This document shows positions 1 to 6,506 of a stretch of DNA of 20,252 nucleotides, one piece after another (position 1 is the first letter of the stretch; each line of letters begins with the position of its first letter). This DNA comes from a virus. Under the pieces are notes generated by a model, which did no database searches, was not told the DNA's origin, and saw nothing but the letters and a program-made list of their open reading frames with translations. A program made the translations under genes and the position numbers. The DNA lies in the IMG/VR virus record IMGVR_UViG_3300005530_000088, positions 1 through 20,252 of that record; one strand, given 5' to 3'.

Positions 1-632
1 GAAGGTTGGTTCAATTGAATGCCCGAAGCATTCTTTGGATTGAATACATAATCACCGACAAACCGTTCAAGAATATTTGGATCAGATTCAGCAAAACCGC
101 GCTCGACCGCAATCTTGATCTTTTCCCATGCAATGCACTTTTTTGGATAAGGGGCGCATATAACGTCCTTATCCGAACCAGGGTCAGATAAGGCAAGCAT
201 GAACAGGACATCCTTAGGTTCGAACCCAATGTCGGAGTCGATGAACAACATATGGGAAAAATACGGTCTCGTATCTTCGACGCCCTCGGGAGGTTCGGGT
301 CCTACACGAGCCCGCATGAATTCATCACAACAATAATTTCGGCCACGTTGGATCAACGATTCATTGAACAAATAATGGACGTTTAGTGTGATCCCAATGT
401 CCTTGCATACTTCAACGAGGTTCAACATACAGCGCGCATAGATTCCATTACACTGGCCTCCATACATTGGCGTGGCAACGAATAGTGATTTGCCTCGCAA
501 ATTTTCGAAGGGAATTTTGGCCTGAATGCCTACCTTGTCAGCAAGTTTCGGTGCAGTCGATACGGCGGTTTGCGTTTGGGGAAGTTTGATTTTTTTAGTC
601 GCTTCTTCACGGCGGCGTTGTTTACGATTCAT
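1..632 (-). CDS. Glycosyltransferase-like protein (GT-A fold type), C-terminus off window
   Basis: The reading frame starts with ATG at 632 and stays open to the window edge, giving 210 residues without a stop. The N-terminus (MNRKQRRREE) is a short basic leader. The core then reads FVATPMYGGQC (about 51-61), RGRNYCCDEF (about 96-105) and HMLFIDSDIGFEP (about 127-139). A hydrophobic strand ending in a DxD-like DSD (132-134) is typical of family-2-like GT-A glycosyltransferases, where it binds the metal and nucleotide sugar. Phages carry such proteins for modifying DNA or host surface sugars; which applies here cannot be told. The start overlaps the stop of the upstream DUF3310 gene by ATGA, so translation is probably coupled. 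The fold assignment is from motif memory and is moderately secure; the substrate is unknown. Confidence 0.65.
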   Translation of the reverse strand, partial: MNRKQRRREEATKKIKLPQTQTAVSTAPKLADKVGIQAKIPFENLRGKSLFVATPMYGGQCNGIYARCMLNLVEVCKDIGITLNVHYLFNESLIQRGRNYCCDEFMRARVGPEPPEGVEDTRPYFSHMLFIDSDIGFEPKDVLFMLALSDPGSDKDVICAPYPKKCIAWEKIKIAVERGFAESDPNILERFVGDYVFNPKNASGIQLNQP

Positions 633-976
633 TCAACCTCTTTCGCTTTGGCTTCATTTAGATCATGCACATAGAGAGCCAAAATCGAATAATGGATCAT
701 CTTCAAAATATCCTTCCGATTATAACCTTCTTTCTTGCCATATCGTTTGGCATACTTGATTACATTACCAAGCGTAAAACCAATACCATGCCCAGCATCA
801 ATGATAATATCCGTAGCTTGATACGTGTCGCCCGCGTAATGTTGTTCGTAGGTGGCGTCGATATATCTGGAGATTTCGGCAATAAGGTTGTCTTCATTGA
901 ATTTGTAATCTATTGTATGAGGGATGATACGGAATGTTTTTTCATCAACTATGTCAGGGTATATCTCTTTGGTCAT
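629..976 (-). CDS. DUF3310 (SaV-like) protein
   Basis: A 115-residue protein. The segment at about 46-90 (HYAGDTYQATDIIIDAG, GFTLGNVIKYAKRYGKK, RKDILKMIHYSI) matches the DUF3310 pattern: a YQ-x-xDII helix, a glycine-rich turn, LGNxIKYxxRxGKK, then a DLxKxxxY helix. DUF3310 proteins are widespread in phages and sometimes labelled nucleotide kinase, but no function is established. The N-terminal 40 residues are not recognisable. The start lies 23 bases inside the end of the upstream hypothetical gene, and the stop overlaps the glycosyltransferase start by four bases. A CTAAATA box sits about 30 bases upstream. Confidence 0.75.
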   Translation of the reverse strand: MTKEIYPDIVDEKTFRIIPHTIDYKFNEDNLIAEISRYIDATYEQHYAGDTYQATDIIIDAGHGIGFTLGNVIKYAKRYGKKEGYNRKDILKMIHYSILALYVHDLNEAKAKEVE

Positions 977-1268
977 CTTCTTCTGTGTTCACATTGTCAT
1001 CTTGGATATTTAGTTCAGAATCTTCTGTTTTTGTTTGCTCCCTTGGAATATTTTGGACTTCCAGGTAATAATTCTTCACTGCCACAACATATGGCACGCC
1101 AGGAAGTTTATTGTAGGTAACGTAATCTGAAAGTCCAAATTCAAGTTTGCGATAGTCTTGACCGTGGTAGCGATAGTAATGATGCGTCTCAAGATCGAGA
1201 ATCACGTAGGTTGACGTGAGGGTTTCGAAAGTTATCTTGACAACGACACCCTTACCACGTCTGACCAT
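954..1268 (-). CDS. Hypothetical protein with acidic tail
   Basis: A 104-residue protein I do not recognise. The first 70 residues look like a small beta-rich domain (alternating hydrophobic stretches such as GVVVKITFETLTSTYVILDL and YVVAVKNYYLEV, with several aromatic residues). The last 30 residues are hydrophilic and acidic (TEDSELNIQDDNVNTEEDD) and look disordered. It starts with ATG at 1268, sharing one base with the stop of the cysteine-rich gene upstream, and its end overlaps the DUF3310 start by 23 bases. It appears to belong to the same cotranscribed accessory cluster. No signal peptide or membrane segment is visible. Confidence 0.6.
   Translation of the reverse strand: MVRRGKGVVVKITFETLTSTYVILDLETHHYYRYHGQDYRKLEFGLSDYVTYNKLPGVPYVVAVKNYYLEVQNIPREQTKTEDSELNIQDDNVNTEEDDQRDIP
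1007..1013 (-). promoter_or_regulatory. Possible late promoter box (CTAAATA) for the DUF3310 gene
   Basis: CTAAATA on the minus strand, 31 bases before the ATG at 976 and inside the preceding coding region. It has the same heptamer as the better-supported boxes, with weaker context. Confidence 0.3.
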
Positions 1269-1951
1269 TAGGCATCATCCTTGAGTTCGAATGAACCTTT
1301 GTTGGCCAAATCAATGGTCACGTCATCGAGCGTCAATTCGAGCTTGTTGAGAAGATTGTAGTTGGTCAATGCTGAGTTGATTGCGCCAGAATTTTTCAGG
1401 ATGATCTTGTCTCGGAGGGTGGCACTATCTTCGAAAACATTTGTTTCGAGCACAAGACGATTGTCGCGGCTGCCCTTCGACACGTCAACAACGGTCAGAG
1501 TCCAACGAGTAGTCCATTTCTTTTCTTTTGCGTTACAGGTCATAGTTTGTCCTTGTGATAATATTGATGTATTACATGTTAATATTGTTGTATTTGATGA
1601 CATGGCGAGATACCTATAGTAGTCATTTAAGTTGGTATTTGACCAAGTGATGATCACACCGTTAGTTGAGTTAGCGGGTCGCGTCCACGTCCCATCGGCC
1701 ACATAAAAACTACCGCGAGATACGCCAGTACACCCCCAGCAGGTTCCCATACCTCCACAATTACATGACGCTCCTAAATATGAACCCCCGCCAGCTAATC
1801 CAGCGCCGCCGCAAGTGTGACCAGCGAGGTTATTTCTTGCACAATCAGAATGATCGCCGCTTCCACAATTTGAACTACAGTAGCAATTCGTCTGAGGGTT
1901 ATAAAACCTTAATTTAATTGTTTCGATTTTCGTTTCTCCTTTTTCATCCAT
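1268..1951 (-). CDS. Cysteine/glycine-rich protein with beta-rich C-terminal region
   Basis: A 227-residue protein of unknown function. Nine cysteines fall between residues 23 and 74 (23, 25, 29, 37, 47, 63, 65, 71, 74) in a glycine-rich setting (GGAGLAGGGSYLGA, CNCGGMGTCWGC). Two more cysteines lie at about 125 and 138. The rest is Thr/Asn/Ser-rich and looks like beta-sandwich or fibre material (GSFYVADGTWTRP, GVIITWSNTNL, RWTLTVVDVSKG). There is no signal peptide. The start is ATG at 1951, with GGGAG 10-14 bases upstream, and lies 43 bases inside the deformylase gene. The cysteine cluster could bind metal or form disulfides in an exposed virion part; neither is shown. It could be a small structural or decoration protein. 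Confidence 0.6.
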   Translation of the reverse strand: MDEKGETKIETIKLRFYNPQTNCYCSSNCGSGDHSDCARNNLAGHTCGGAGLAGGGSYLGASCNCGGMGTCWGCTGVSRGSFYVADGTWTRPANSTNGVIITWSNTNLNDYYRYLAMSSNTTILTCNTSILSQGQTMTCNAKEKKWTTRWTLTVVDVSKGSRDNRLVLETNVFEDSATLRDKIILKNSGAINSALTNYNLLNKLELTLDDVTIDLANKGSFELKDDA

Positions 1952-2439
1952 CGCTTGACTTTCTCCCGCTCATACCAATCAACTACTTCGAAAAATCTAC
2001 CACCATCTAAATGTTCAACTTCGTGTTGGACTATGCGGGCAGTGATGCCAGTGTATTTGTTAGTATCGGTCTGGCCATTTGGGTATGTGAAACGTACTCG
2101 TATTGATATTGGACGCGTGACTTTGACAATAAGTCCAGGGTATGTCAGACACCCTTCCTCAAGCGTGACTGTCTCTTGGGAAAAGTCCACGATGTGAGGA
2201 TTGAACATGACTGTGATTGGATTGGTTGCCACAGCACAGACGCGCCACGGATAGCCAAGCTGGTTGCTTGCAATGCCGATTCCATCCTTGGCCATCATGG
2301 TTCGGGCAAGATGATCGGCAAACTTCACAGGGTCATAAGGGGGATTATTGAAGTCAAATTCTTCTGTCGGTGTTCGTAACACAGAATCAGAGTAATGAAC
2401 TAAAGTCTCCGTTAACCCAGGTAGTTCTTGCGTTTGCAT
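1909..2439 (-). CDS. def: Peptide deformylase
   Basis: A 176-residue peptide deformylase, which removes the formyl group from the starting methionine of new proteins. All three family motifs are present in order: GIGIASNQ (53-60, motif GxGxAxxQ), EEGCLTYPG (94-102, with metal-binding Cys97) and QHEVEH (138-143, with metal ligands His139 and His143 and catalytic Glu140). The third motif has Glu where most family members have Asp (HExDH), a mild deviation that leaves the catalytic residues intact. The C-terminal tail is very basic (EREKVKRWMKKEKRKSK). The ATG start lies 53 bases inside the SLOG gene, and no other in-frame start keeps motif 1 with enough N-terminus. A CTAAATA late-promoter-like box lies 55 bases upstream. 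Phage-encoded deformylases are known in marine and other myoviruses. Confidence 0.9.
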   Translation of the reverse strand: MQTQELPGLTETLVHYSDSVLRTPTEEFDFNNPPYDPVKFADHLARTMMAKDGIGIASNQLGYPWRVCAVATNPITVMFNPHIVDFSQETVTLEEGCLTYPGLIVKVTRPISIRVRFTYPNGQTDTNKYTGITARIVQHEVEHLDGGRFFEVVDWYEREKVKRWMKKEKRKSKQLN

Positions 2440-2794
2440 GTTCTATTCTCACGAGGTAGTATGGCTTTCGCAACCTATCCATTTCATTCATCATATTTAG
2501 GGAACCACTTGAATAGCCATCCCAAATAATAATAGCAACGTCGCAATATTCAGCCATTTGTCTATTACGAATTGCGCCAGCCGCCTTGCCGTATTTATTC
2601 CAGTCGGCGGGGAAGTCTTTGACTGTGACGTTGATGGATTTGGCGAAGTTCTCGCCGCTGGTATCAACACCACGCGCCTTGCCTGAGACGACTTCGGTCA
2701 GAAGTTCTGTATTAATCTGAGACTTTTCACAAATTCTGGTGATAGTTTTGGGAGGAATTTTAAGACTTCGCGAGCCTGCAATGACAAGCTTCAT
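2387..2794 (-). CDS. SLOG-superfamily protein (DUF2493/YAcAr type)
   Basis: A 135-residue protein when started at the ATG at 2794, which forms an ATGA overlap with the upstream stop and has TAGGA just before it. A longer frame reaches back eight residues but is less likely. It opens with a Rossmann strand and glycine loop (MKLVIAGSRSL), followed by EVVSGKARGVDTSGENFA, a basic helix (AAGAIRNRQMAEYCDVAIIIWDG) and SSGSLNMMNEM. The GSR, SGxARGxD, RN and WxGxSxGS motifs are those of DUF2493, a branch of the SLOG (LOG/DprA-like) nucleotide-binding superfamily. The ligand is unknown; SLOG relatives handle nucleotides or NAD derivatives. Its 3' end overlaps the deformylase start by 53 bases. Confidence 0.8.
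   Translation of the reverse strand: MKLVIAGSRSLKIPPKTITRICEKSQINTELLTEVVSGKARGVDTSGENFAKSINVTVKDFPADWNKYGKAAGAIRNRQMAEYCDVAIIIWDGYSSGSLNMMNEMDRLRKPYYLVRIEHANARTTWVNGDFSSLL
2494..2500 (-). promoter_or_regulatory. Possible late promoter box (CTAAATA) for def
   Basis: CTAAATA on the minus strand inside the SLOG gene, 55 bases before the deformylase ATG. Its spacing matches the boxes before gp22 and gp23, but it lies in coding DNA and could be chance. Confidence 0.4.
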
Positions 2795-3090
2795 AGTCCT
2801 AACAGATGTTTCTCCCAAGCCGACAGTTCGCGTGGCTTCGGTTTAGTGCCATAAATGTATCCATGATCCTTGTAATGAATACGAATCAGGTAATCTACGT
2901 CGGTTGGTTCAACCTCCAGAACTTCATATAAGACTGTGCCACTTAAAGTTTGAAATGGCGATACAAAATCCCTTGGTTTTAGATCGCCCCACTTACTCAG
3001 ATACTTGCTATGATCCTTGTTTACGCCATCAAGTATCCAATGGATATAGACTACTTTACCGTCCTCGGTCAGCTTAAACATATCATCCAC
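2791..3090 (-). CDS. Hypothetical protein
   Basis: A 99-residue protein I do not recognise. It looks like a compact beta-rich domain (VVYIHWILDGV, SGTVLYEVLEVEP, DYLIRIHYKDHGYIYGT) ending in a short helix (ELSAWEKHLLGL). The longest start is GTG at 3090, with GGAGA about 10 bases upstream; an ATG at 3081 is an alternative that removes three residues. It begins just behind the gp46 stop (3094) and ends in an ATGA overlap with the SLOG gene, so it is probably translated from the gp47/gp46 message. Confidence 0.6.
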   Translation of the reverse strand: MDDMFKLTEDGKVVYIHWILDGVNKDHSKYLSKWGDLKPRDFVSPFQTLSGTVLYEVLEVEPTDVDYLIRIHYKDHGYIYGTKPKPRELSAWEKHLLGL

Positions 3091-3093
3091 TTG

Positions 3094-4806
3094 TCACACA
3101 GTCTCCAAAATCTTGCTAAAGGCTTTCTTCTTCTCAAACTTTATCACCGTGTCGAACTTATCGGATATCGCATCGGTGTTGTGACTGATGATCAGGATAT
3201 TGGTATCCGTCATTGCATTGATGATGTTCATGAAGTCGTCGCGGCCATCCTGATCGAGCGCACTATCCAAAATTTCATCGAAGATCAGCAAATTGGAATG
3301 GGCACTCTGACGGATGCGGGCGATGTTGCGCCATGCAAACATGATCGCCAGATTGATACGCTTCTTTTCACCTTCCGAATGTGAGTAGTAGGAGTTTTTG
3401 TCGTTGTTGATGCCGCCAATGACTTCCTCGAAATTTTCATCAAGATTGAAGTCCACAAATAGATTCATTTGCCCGAGATATTGTTTGATGATCTTGTTCA
3501 TGATCGGAATGTATTGACGGATGATCAGAGTCTTGATGCCGCCGTCCTTGAGCAACGTCGAGGCCACGTTGAGAACTTCACGCTCGTCCAGCATCGCAGC
3601 TTTGCGGGTATTTGCATCGGCCAGTTGTTTCTTAAAGTCTTCATGCAGAGATGTGTCGATATTTACATATTTTTCCTTGAGACCGCCTAAGTCGATTTCG
3701 TAAGCTTCTTTGAGGGTTTTGATAGAGTTCAGTTCAAGAGCTACCTTGGCTCTCCATGTCTTGTAATTTTTAATAGTCGTGATAATTTTCTCACGTTCAT
3801 CCAATTTTGTCTGGGTTGTCTTGAGCTTCTTTTCGCATTTTTCTATGATATTAACTGCCGTATCGATCATCTGATTGCGGGTCGCAATCTCGCCATTCTT
3901 GAAGTCTTCCGATATATTTTGGGCACATGTTGGGCATTGACAAGCGTCCATAAAGAACGCTCGTTCCTTCTCCCATTTGGCAATCAACTTCTTTTGCTTA
4001 TTCGTGTGTTTGATGCATTTGTCACGAATGCCAATATATTGGTCGAAATGCAGAAGCTGTTCCTCAGTGGCTTCAATCGATTTGTCAATGTCAGTGATGG
4101 CTTCTTTTTCAATCCATGCGCGATCTTCTTGCTGTTTGATCTTGGCCTTGAGTTCGTTAGCACGATCCTTGATATCGGTCTTGATTTCCTTCAAGTGGCT
4201 TTCGTGAAGTTCAAGGTTCGATGACACCAATCGAATGGTCTGCTCGATTGCGTTCAGTTCGTCCTTGTTGGTCGTGACACGTTCTTTCAGGATATTGTTC
4301 ATGGCACTGAACACTTGTAGGTCCAGCAAGTCCTCGACAACAGTGCGCCGTTGCAGGGCAGGTAGTTCCATGAACGGCACATAAGTCGCCGTGCCCAGAA
4401 TGATGATCTGGCAGAAGCTTTTGTAATTGATCTTGAGGATATTGTTTTCGAGATACGCCTGATAATCCTTCGACATGCTATCCTGACGGATCAGTTCACC
4501 GTTCTCGAAGATTTCAAAGACATTGGGTTTGATGCCGCGACGGATCAGGAAGTGGCGCTTACCGATATCGAATTCGATTTCGACAAGGGTATTCTTGTCG
4601 GTCAAGCGGTTGGTCAGTGCTGGTTTGTTGATGTTACGATAGGGCTTGCCGAACAATGCAAACGTTATCGCATCGATCAATACCGATTTGCCACTTCCTG
4701 ATTTTCCTACGATCAGTGTCTTGTTGTATTGGTCGAGGCGAACTTCTGTCGTATAATTGCCATACGACATGAAGTTAGCCCAAGATATTCTATTGAATGT
4801 AATCAA
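3094..4806 (-). CDS. 46: gp46, Rad50/SbcC-like recombination nuclease subunit
   Basis: A 570-residue SMC-type ATPase that pairs with gp47 to resect double-strand ends for recombination-dependent replication. Visible parts in order: Walker A GKSGSGKS (34-41); family-specific LRxxIKPNVFEI-type and SFxQIIILGTATYVPFM segments; coiled coil (about 165-280); zinc hook CPTC (291-294); second coiled coil (about 310-415); ABC signature SHSEGEKKRINLA (475-487); Walker B LLIFDE (506-511); and the switch SH (541-542). Length is close to T4 gp46. The start appears to be TTG at 4806, overlapping the ATP-grasp stop as TTGA; the next ATG is 12 residues in and would remove the first strand. Its first 52 codons are duplicated at 5588-5776, separated from it by the ATP-grasp gene. 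Confidence 0.95.
   Translation of the reverse strand: MITFNRISWANFMSYGNYTTEVRLDQYNKTLIVGKSGSGKSVLIDAITFALFGKPYRNINKPALTNRLTDKNTLVEIEFDIGKRHFLIRRGIKPNVFEIFENGELIRQDSMSKDYQAYLENNILKINYKSFCQIIILGTATYVPFMELPALQRRTVVEDLLDLQVFSAMNNILKERVTTNKDELNAIEQTIRLVSSNLELHESHLKEIKTDIKDRANELKAKIKQQEDRAWIEKEAITDIDKSIEATEEQLLHFDQYIGIRDKCIKHTNKQKKLIAKWEKERAFFMDACQCPTCAQNISEDFKNGEIATRNQMIDTAVNIIEKCEKKLKTTQTKLDEREKIITTIKNYKTWRAKVALELNSIKTLKEAYEIDLGGLKEKYVNIDTSLHEDFKKQLADANTRKAAMLDEREVLNVASTLLKDGGIKTLIIRQYIPIMNKIIKQYLGQMNLFVDFNLDENFEEVIGGINNDKNSYYSHSEGEKKRINLAIMFAWRNIARIRQSAHSNLLIFDEILDSALDQDGRDDFMNIINAMTDTNILIISHNTDAISDKFDTVIKFEKKKAFSKILETV
4653..4715. repeat. 63-bp direct repeat, copy in intact gp46
   Basis: An exact copy of 5623-5685, 970 bases away in the same orientation. 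It covers the Walker A coding region of gp46. Similarity continues to 4806 with scattered differences. Confidence 0.95.
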
Positions 4807-5588
4807 AATGCGTCTTCTATCGCCATGATAAGTTTTTGGATATTGGCTCGGTAGAGACCAGAACTATTGATGTTATTGATTTCGACAATCTTGTAACCAT
4901 TCGGTGTATCAGCTATGTCGAGACAGTAAGTATTGATATCATGCATTTGTTCAACGCGTTGTAGTGCGTAATTTCGTGCTAAGAGGGGCACAACACCTGC
5001 ATAGGAGACTTGATCGCCAAGCTTATAGGGAGAGCACGTAATCATACGGCCATTGACGATCCAAAAGCGATACTCAGCATAGATAGTCTTTGGTTTAGCG
5101 ATGACTAATTTACTTGTCCATTCAGCGCCGCCGCCAGTTAGATCACCATCACTAATTATTACCCTTGCCCATTCCAGAAGTTCATTGCGAGACATAATTG
5201 AGCCTTTAATGAATTTAGAATCATCTGTTGGCCGAATGAAGTTTGTCTCATAGAGAGGAATGTCATCATTATAGATATCTACAAAAGTGGCTATCGCAGC
5301 ATCATGATTGAGCATATGATTACGCCAGACACAACGCTGAAACAGAAAGTCATAGTTGTCTAACGGAATGCACCCTGGATACCAACCATTATTGCGGCAA
5401 GTTTTCATCATCGAAAGCGAACCGTAGCACCAGACTTTCTGGTCGCCAAGATCGGGCTCGGGAATGAGTTCGCCTGAGAAGGGCACGACCTTATGGATCG
5501 AGTGGCGAATTTTCAATCGCTCTAACTGAGCGATGACTTCGTTCCATTGTTCTTCATGGCCAACGTTTTCTTGGACTAACCAGTGCAT
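4803..5588 (-). CDS. ATP-grasp protein (R2K/DUF4343-like)
   Basis: A 261-residue ATP-grasp enzyme. The C-terminal half carries the family signature: NFIRPTDDSKFIKGSI (about 116-131), IYAEYRFWIVNGRMITCSPYK (about 174-194) and YCLDIADTPNGYKIVEINNINSSGLY (about 222-247). The acidic DIxxTxxGxKIxEINxxNSSG segment supplies the metal ligands. R2K-clade ATP-grasp proteins occur in many phages and form amide-type bonds on peptides or proteins; the substrate is not known. The gene is not part of the T4 gp47-gp46 module. It lies between a truncated copy of the gp46 5' end (stop TGA at 5590-5588, one base shared with its ATG) and the intact gp46 (TTGA overlap at its end), so it probably arrived with the duplication. 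Confidence 0.8.
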   Translation of the reverse strand: MHWLVQENVGHEEQWNEVIAQLERLKIRHSIHKVVPFSGELIPEPDLGDQKVWCYGSLSMMKTCRNNGWYPGCIPLDNYDFLFQRCVWRNHMLNHDAAIATFVDIYNDDIPLYETNFIRPTDDSKFIKGSIMSRNELLEWARVIISDGDLTGGGAEWTSKLVIAKPKTIYAEYRFWIVNGRMITCSPYKLGDQVSYAGVVPLLARNYALQRVEQMHDINTYCLDIADTPNGYKIVEINNINSSGLYRANIQKLIMAIEDAF

Positions 5589-5776
5589 CAGAGTTGAATC
5601 TTCGTTAGTTCATCGGTGCCATACAATGCAAACGTTATCGCATCGATCAATACCGATTTGCCACTTCCTGATTTTCCTACGATCAATGTCTTGTTAAATT
5701 GGTCGAGGCGAACTTCTGTTGGATAGTTTCCATACGACATGAAATTCGACCATCTAATGGTGTTAAAAGTTATCAA
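5588..5776 (-). pseudogene. Truncated duplicate of the gp46 5' end
   Basis: A 62-residue frame whose first 54 residues are nearly the same as the N-terminus of the intact gp46 at 4806. It includes the same TTG start, the FMSYGNY segment and the complete Walker A GKSGSGKS. Only about six of the first 53 residues differ. After FALYG the sequence leaves gp46 and ends within eight residues (TDELTKIQL). At DNA level 63 bases are identical to 4653-4715, and the remaining bases toward the start are more diverged. It begins in a TTGA overlap with the GIY-YIG stop and ends at the ATP-grasp start. It cannot be a working ATPase. It is either a dead remnant or a leader that keeps translational coupling going. 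Confidence 0.85.
5623..5685. repeat. 63-bp direct repeat, copy in gp46 fragment
   Basis: Identical to 4653-4715. It flanks the ATP-grasp gene together with that copy, so recombination between the two would delete the gene and restore a single gp46. Confidence 0.95.
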
Positions 5777-6471
5777 TTTTTCAACCGTTTTTCACTATTT
5801 CTCAATTTAGCTTCTTCCGACCATTTTATGCCTTTTCGAGAGCTTGATTTTCTTGTTTTGGCAGCTTCACTTAATTTTTTTCTGTGCTCTATTGAAAATA
5901 CCCTGCCTACGTTAGAACTTCGTAATTTTATTTTGGTTTCTTCCGTAAGTGTTTTACCAAAACGTGGATGTTGTGAAATGTCATAACTTTCACACTTTGA
6001 CCAATGGTTTTCTCGTAATTTTTGTTTGTGTTCTTCTGTAAATTCCCTACTAATTCCCTTCAATTTATCGCTTATTTTTTGTCGGGTCTCTGATGAATGA
6101 GACTTTCCTAAAAATGGGTGCGTATATCCATTTTTAGTCCAATGGTTTTCTCGTAATTTTTGTTTGTGTTCTTCTGTTAGATGTTGACCTTTAGAAGTCC
6201 AATTTGATTTTGACGTTGTAAATCTCAAATTGTAATAACATTGTTTTCGTTTTACACGTTTCAACCATTTTTCTTCGATTTCTAAAAGGGTGTTTCGGTC
6301 TGTAATTACACGTTCAACGATACGACGTTTGAAATCTTGCGGTCGTCTTCGGTAGGCGTCTCTCATGCGATTGGATGAACAAATATATCCATCATCCTCA
6401 GTTCCCCAATGAGAACCTATGTAATACATCTTTCGCTTGCGATCATACCAAATATAGACAAATCCAGACAT
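5773..6471 (-). CDS. GIY-YIG homing endonuclease with NUMOD3 repeats
   Basis: A 232-residue free-standing endonuclease of the Seg type. The nuclease domain is at the N-terminus: VYIWYDRKRKMYYIGS (5-20, the GIY and YIG strands), GTEDDGYICSS, a conserved Glu in LLEIEEKWL and YYNLR. The rest is a chain of NUMOD3-like DNA-binding helices: LTEEHKQKLRENHW (98-111), HSSETRQKISDKLKG (125-139), FTEEHKQKLRENHW (144-157), LTEETKIKLR and FSIEHRKKLSEAAK. Two of these modules are identical because of a 39-bp direct repeat. It lies between gp47 and the gp46 fragment, overlapping the latter's TTG start. Its own start region combines a late-promoter box with a hairpin covering the ribosome binding site, an arrangement known for T4 homing endonucleases. 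Confidence 0.9.
   Translation of the reverse strand: MSGFVYIWYDRKRKMYYIGSHWGTEDDGYICSSNRMRDAYRRRPQDFKRRIVERVITDRNTLLEIEEKWLKRVKRKQCYYNLRFTTSKSNWTSKGQHLTEEHKQKLRENHWTKNGYTHPFLGKSHSSETRQKISDKLKGISREFTEEHKQKLRENHWSKCESYDISQHPRFGKTLTEETKIKLRSSNVGRVFSIEHRKKLSEAAKTRKSSSRKGIKWSEEAKLRNSEKRLKN
6001..6039. repeat. 39-bp direct repeat, first copy (NUMOD3 module)
   Basis: Identical to 6139-6177 at a distance of 138 bases. It encodes the repeated TEEHKQKLRENHW module of the GIY-YIG endonuclease. Perfect DNA identity suggests recent internal duplication or conversion. Confidence 0.95.
6139..6177. repeat. 39-bp direct repeat, second copy (NUMOD3 module)
   Basis: Identical to 6001-6039 and in the same reading frame, within the same endonuclease gene. 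Confidence 0.95.
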
Positions 6472-6476
6472 TTAAT

Positions 6477-6499
6477 ACTCCAGTAACAATTACTGGAGT
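6477..6499 (-). promoter_or_regulatory. Hairpin hiding the ribosome binding site of the GIY-YIG gene
   Basis: A perfect 10-bp inverted repeat (6477-6486 and 6490-6499) with a 3-base loop. In the minus-strand RNA the 3' arm ends in CTGGAGT, which holds the GGAG Shine-Dalgarno sequence; the ATG follows five bases later at 6471. Readthrough RNA from gp47 would fold and close the site. A late transcript starting a few bases after the CTAAATA box at 6500-6506 would lack much of the 5' arm and leave the site open. The hairpin and its position are seen directly; the regulation is inferred from the I-TevI type of control. Confidence 0.75.
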
Positions 6500-6506
6500 T
6501 ATTTAG
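6500..6506 (-). promoter_or_regulatory. Late promoter box (CTAAATA) for the GIY-YIG gene
   Basis: CTAAATA on the minus strand, directly adjoining the hairpin and overlapping the gp47 stop codon. The same heptamer precedes gp22, gp23, the exported HExxH gene and def, so it is probably the gp55-dependent late -10 box of this phage (T4 uses TATAAATA). Confidence 0.6.

Noticed and set aside
665-1120. Plus-strand open frame opposite the DUF3310 region
   Set aside because: It is the complement of two recognised or well-packed minus-strand genes and its product has no family features.
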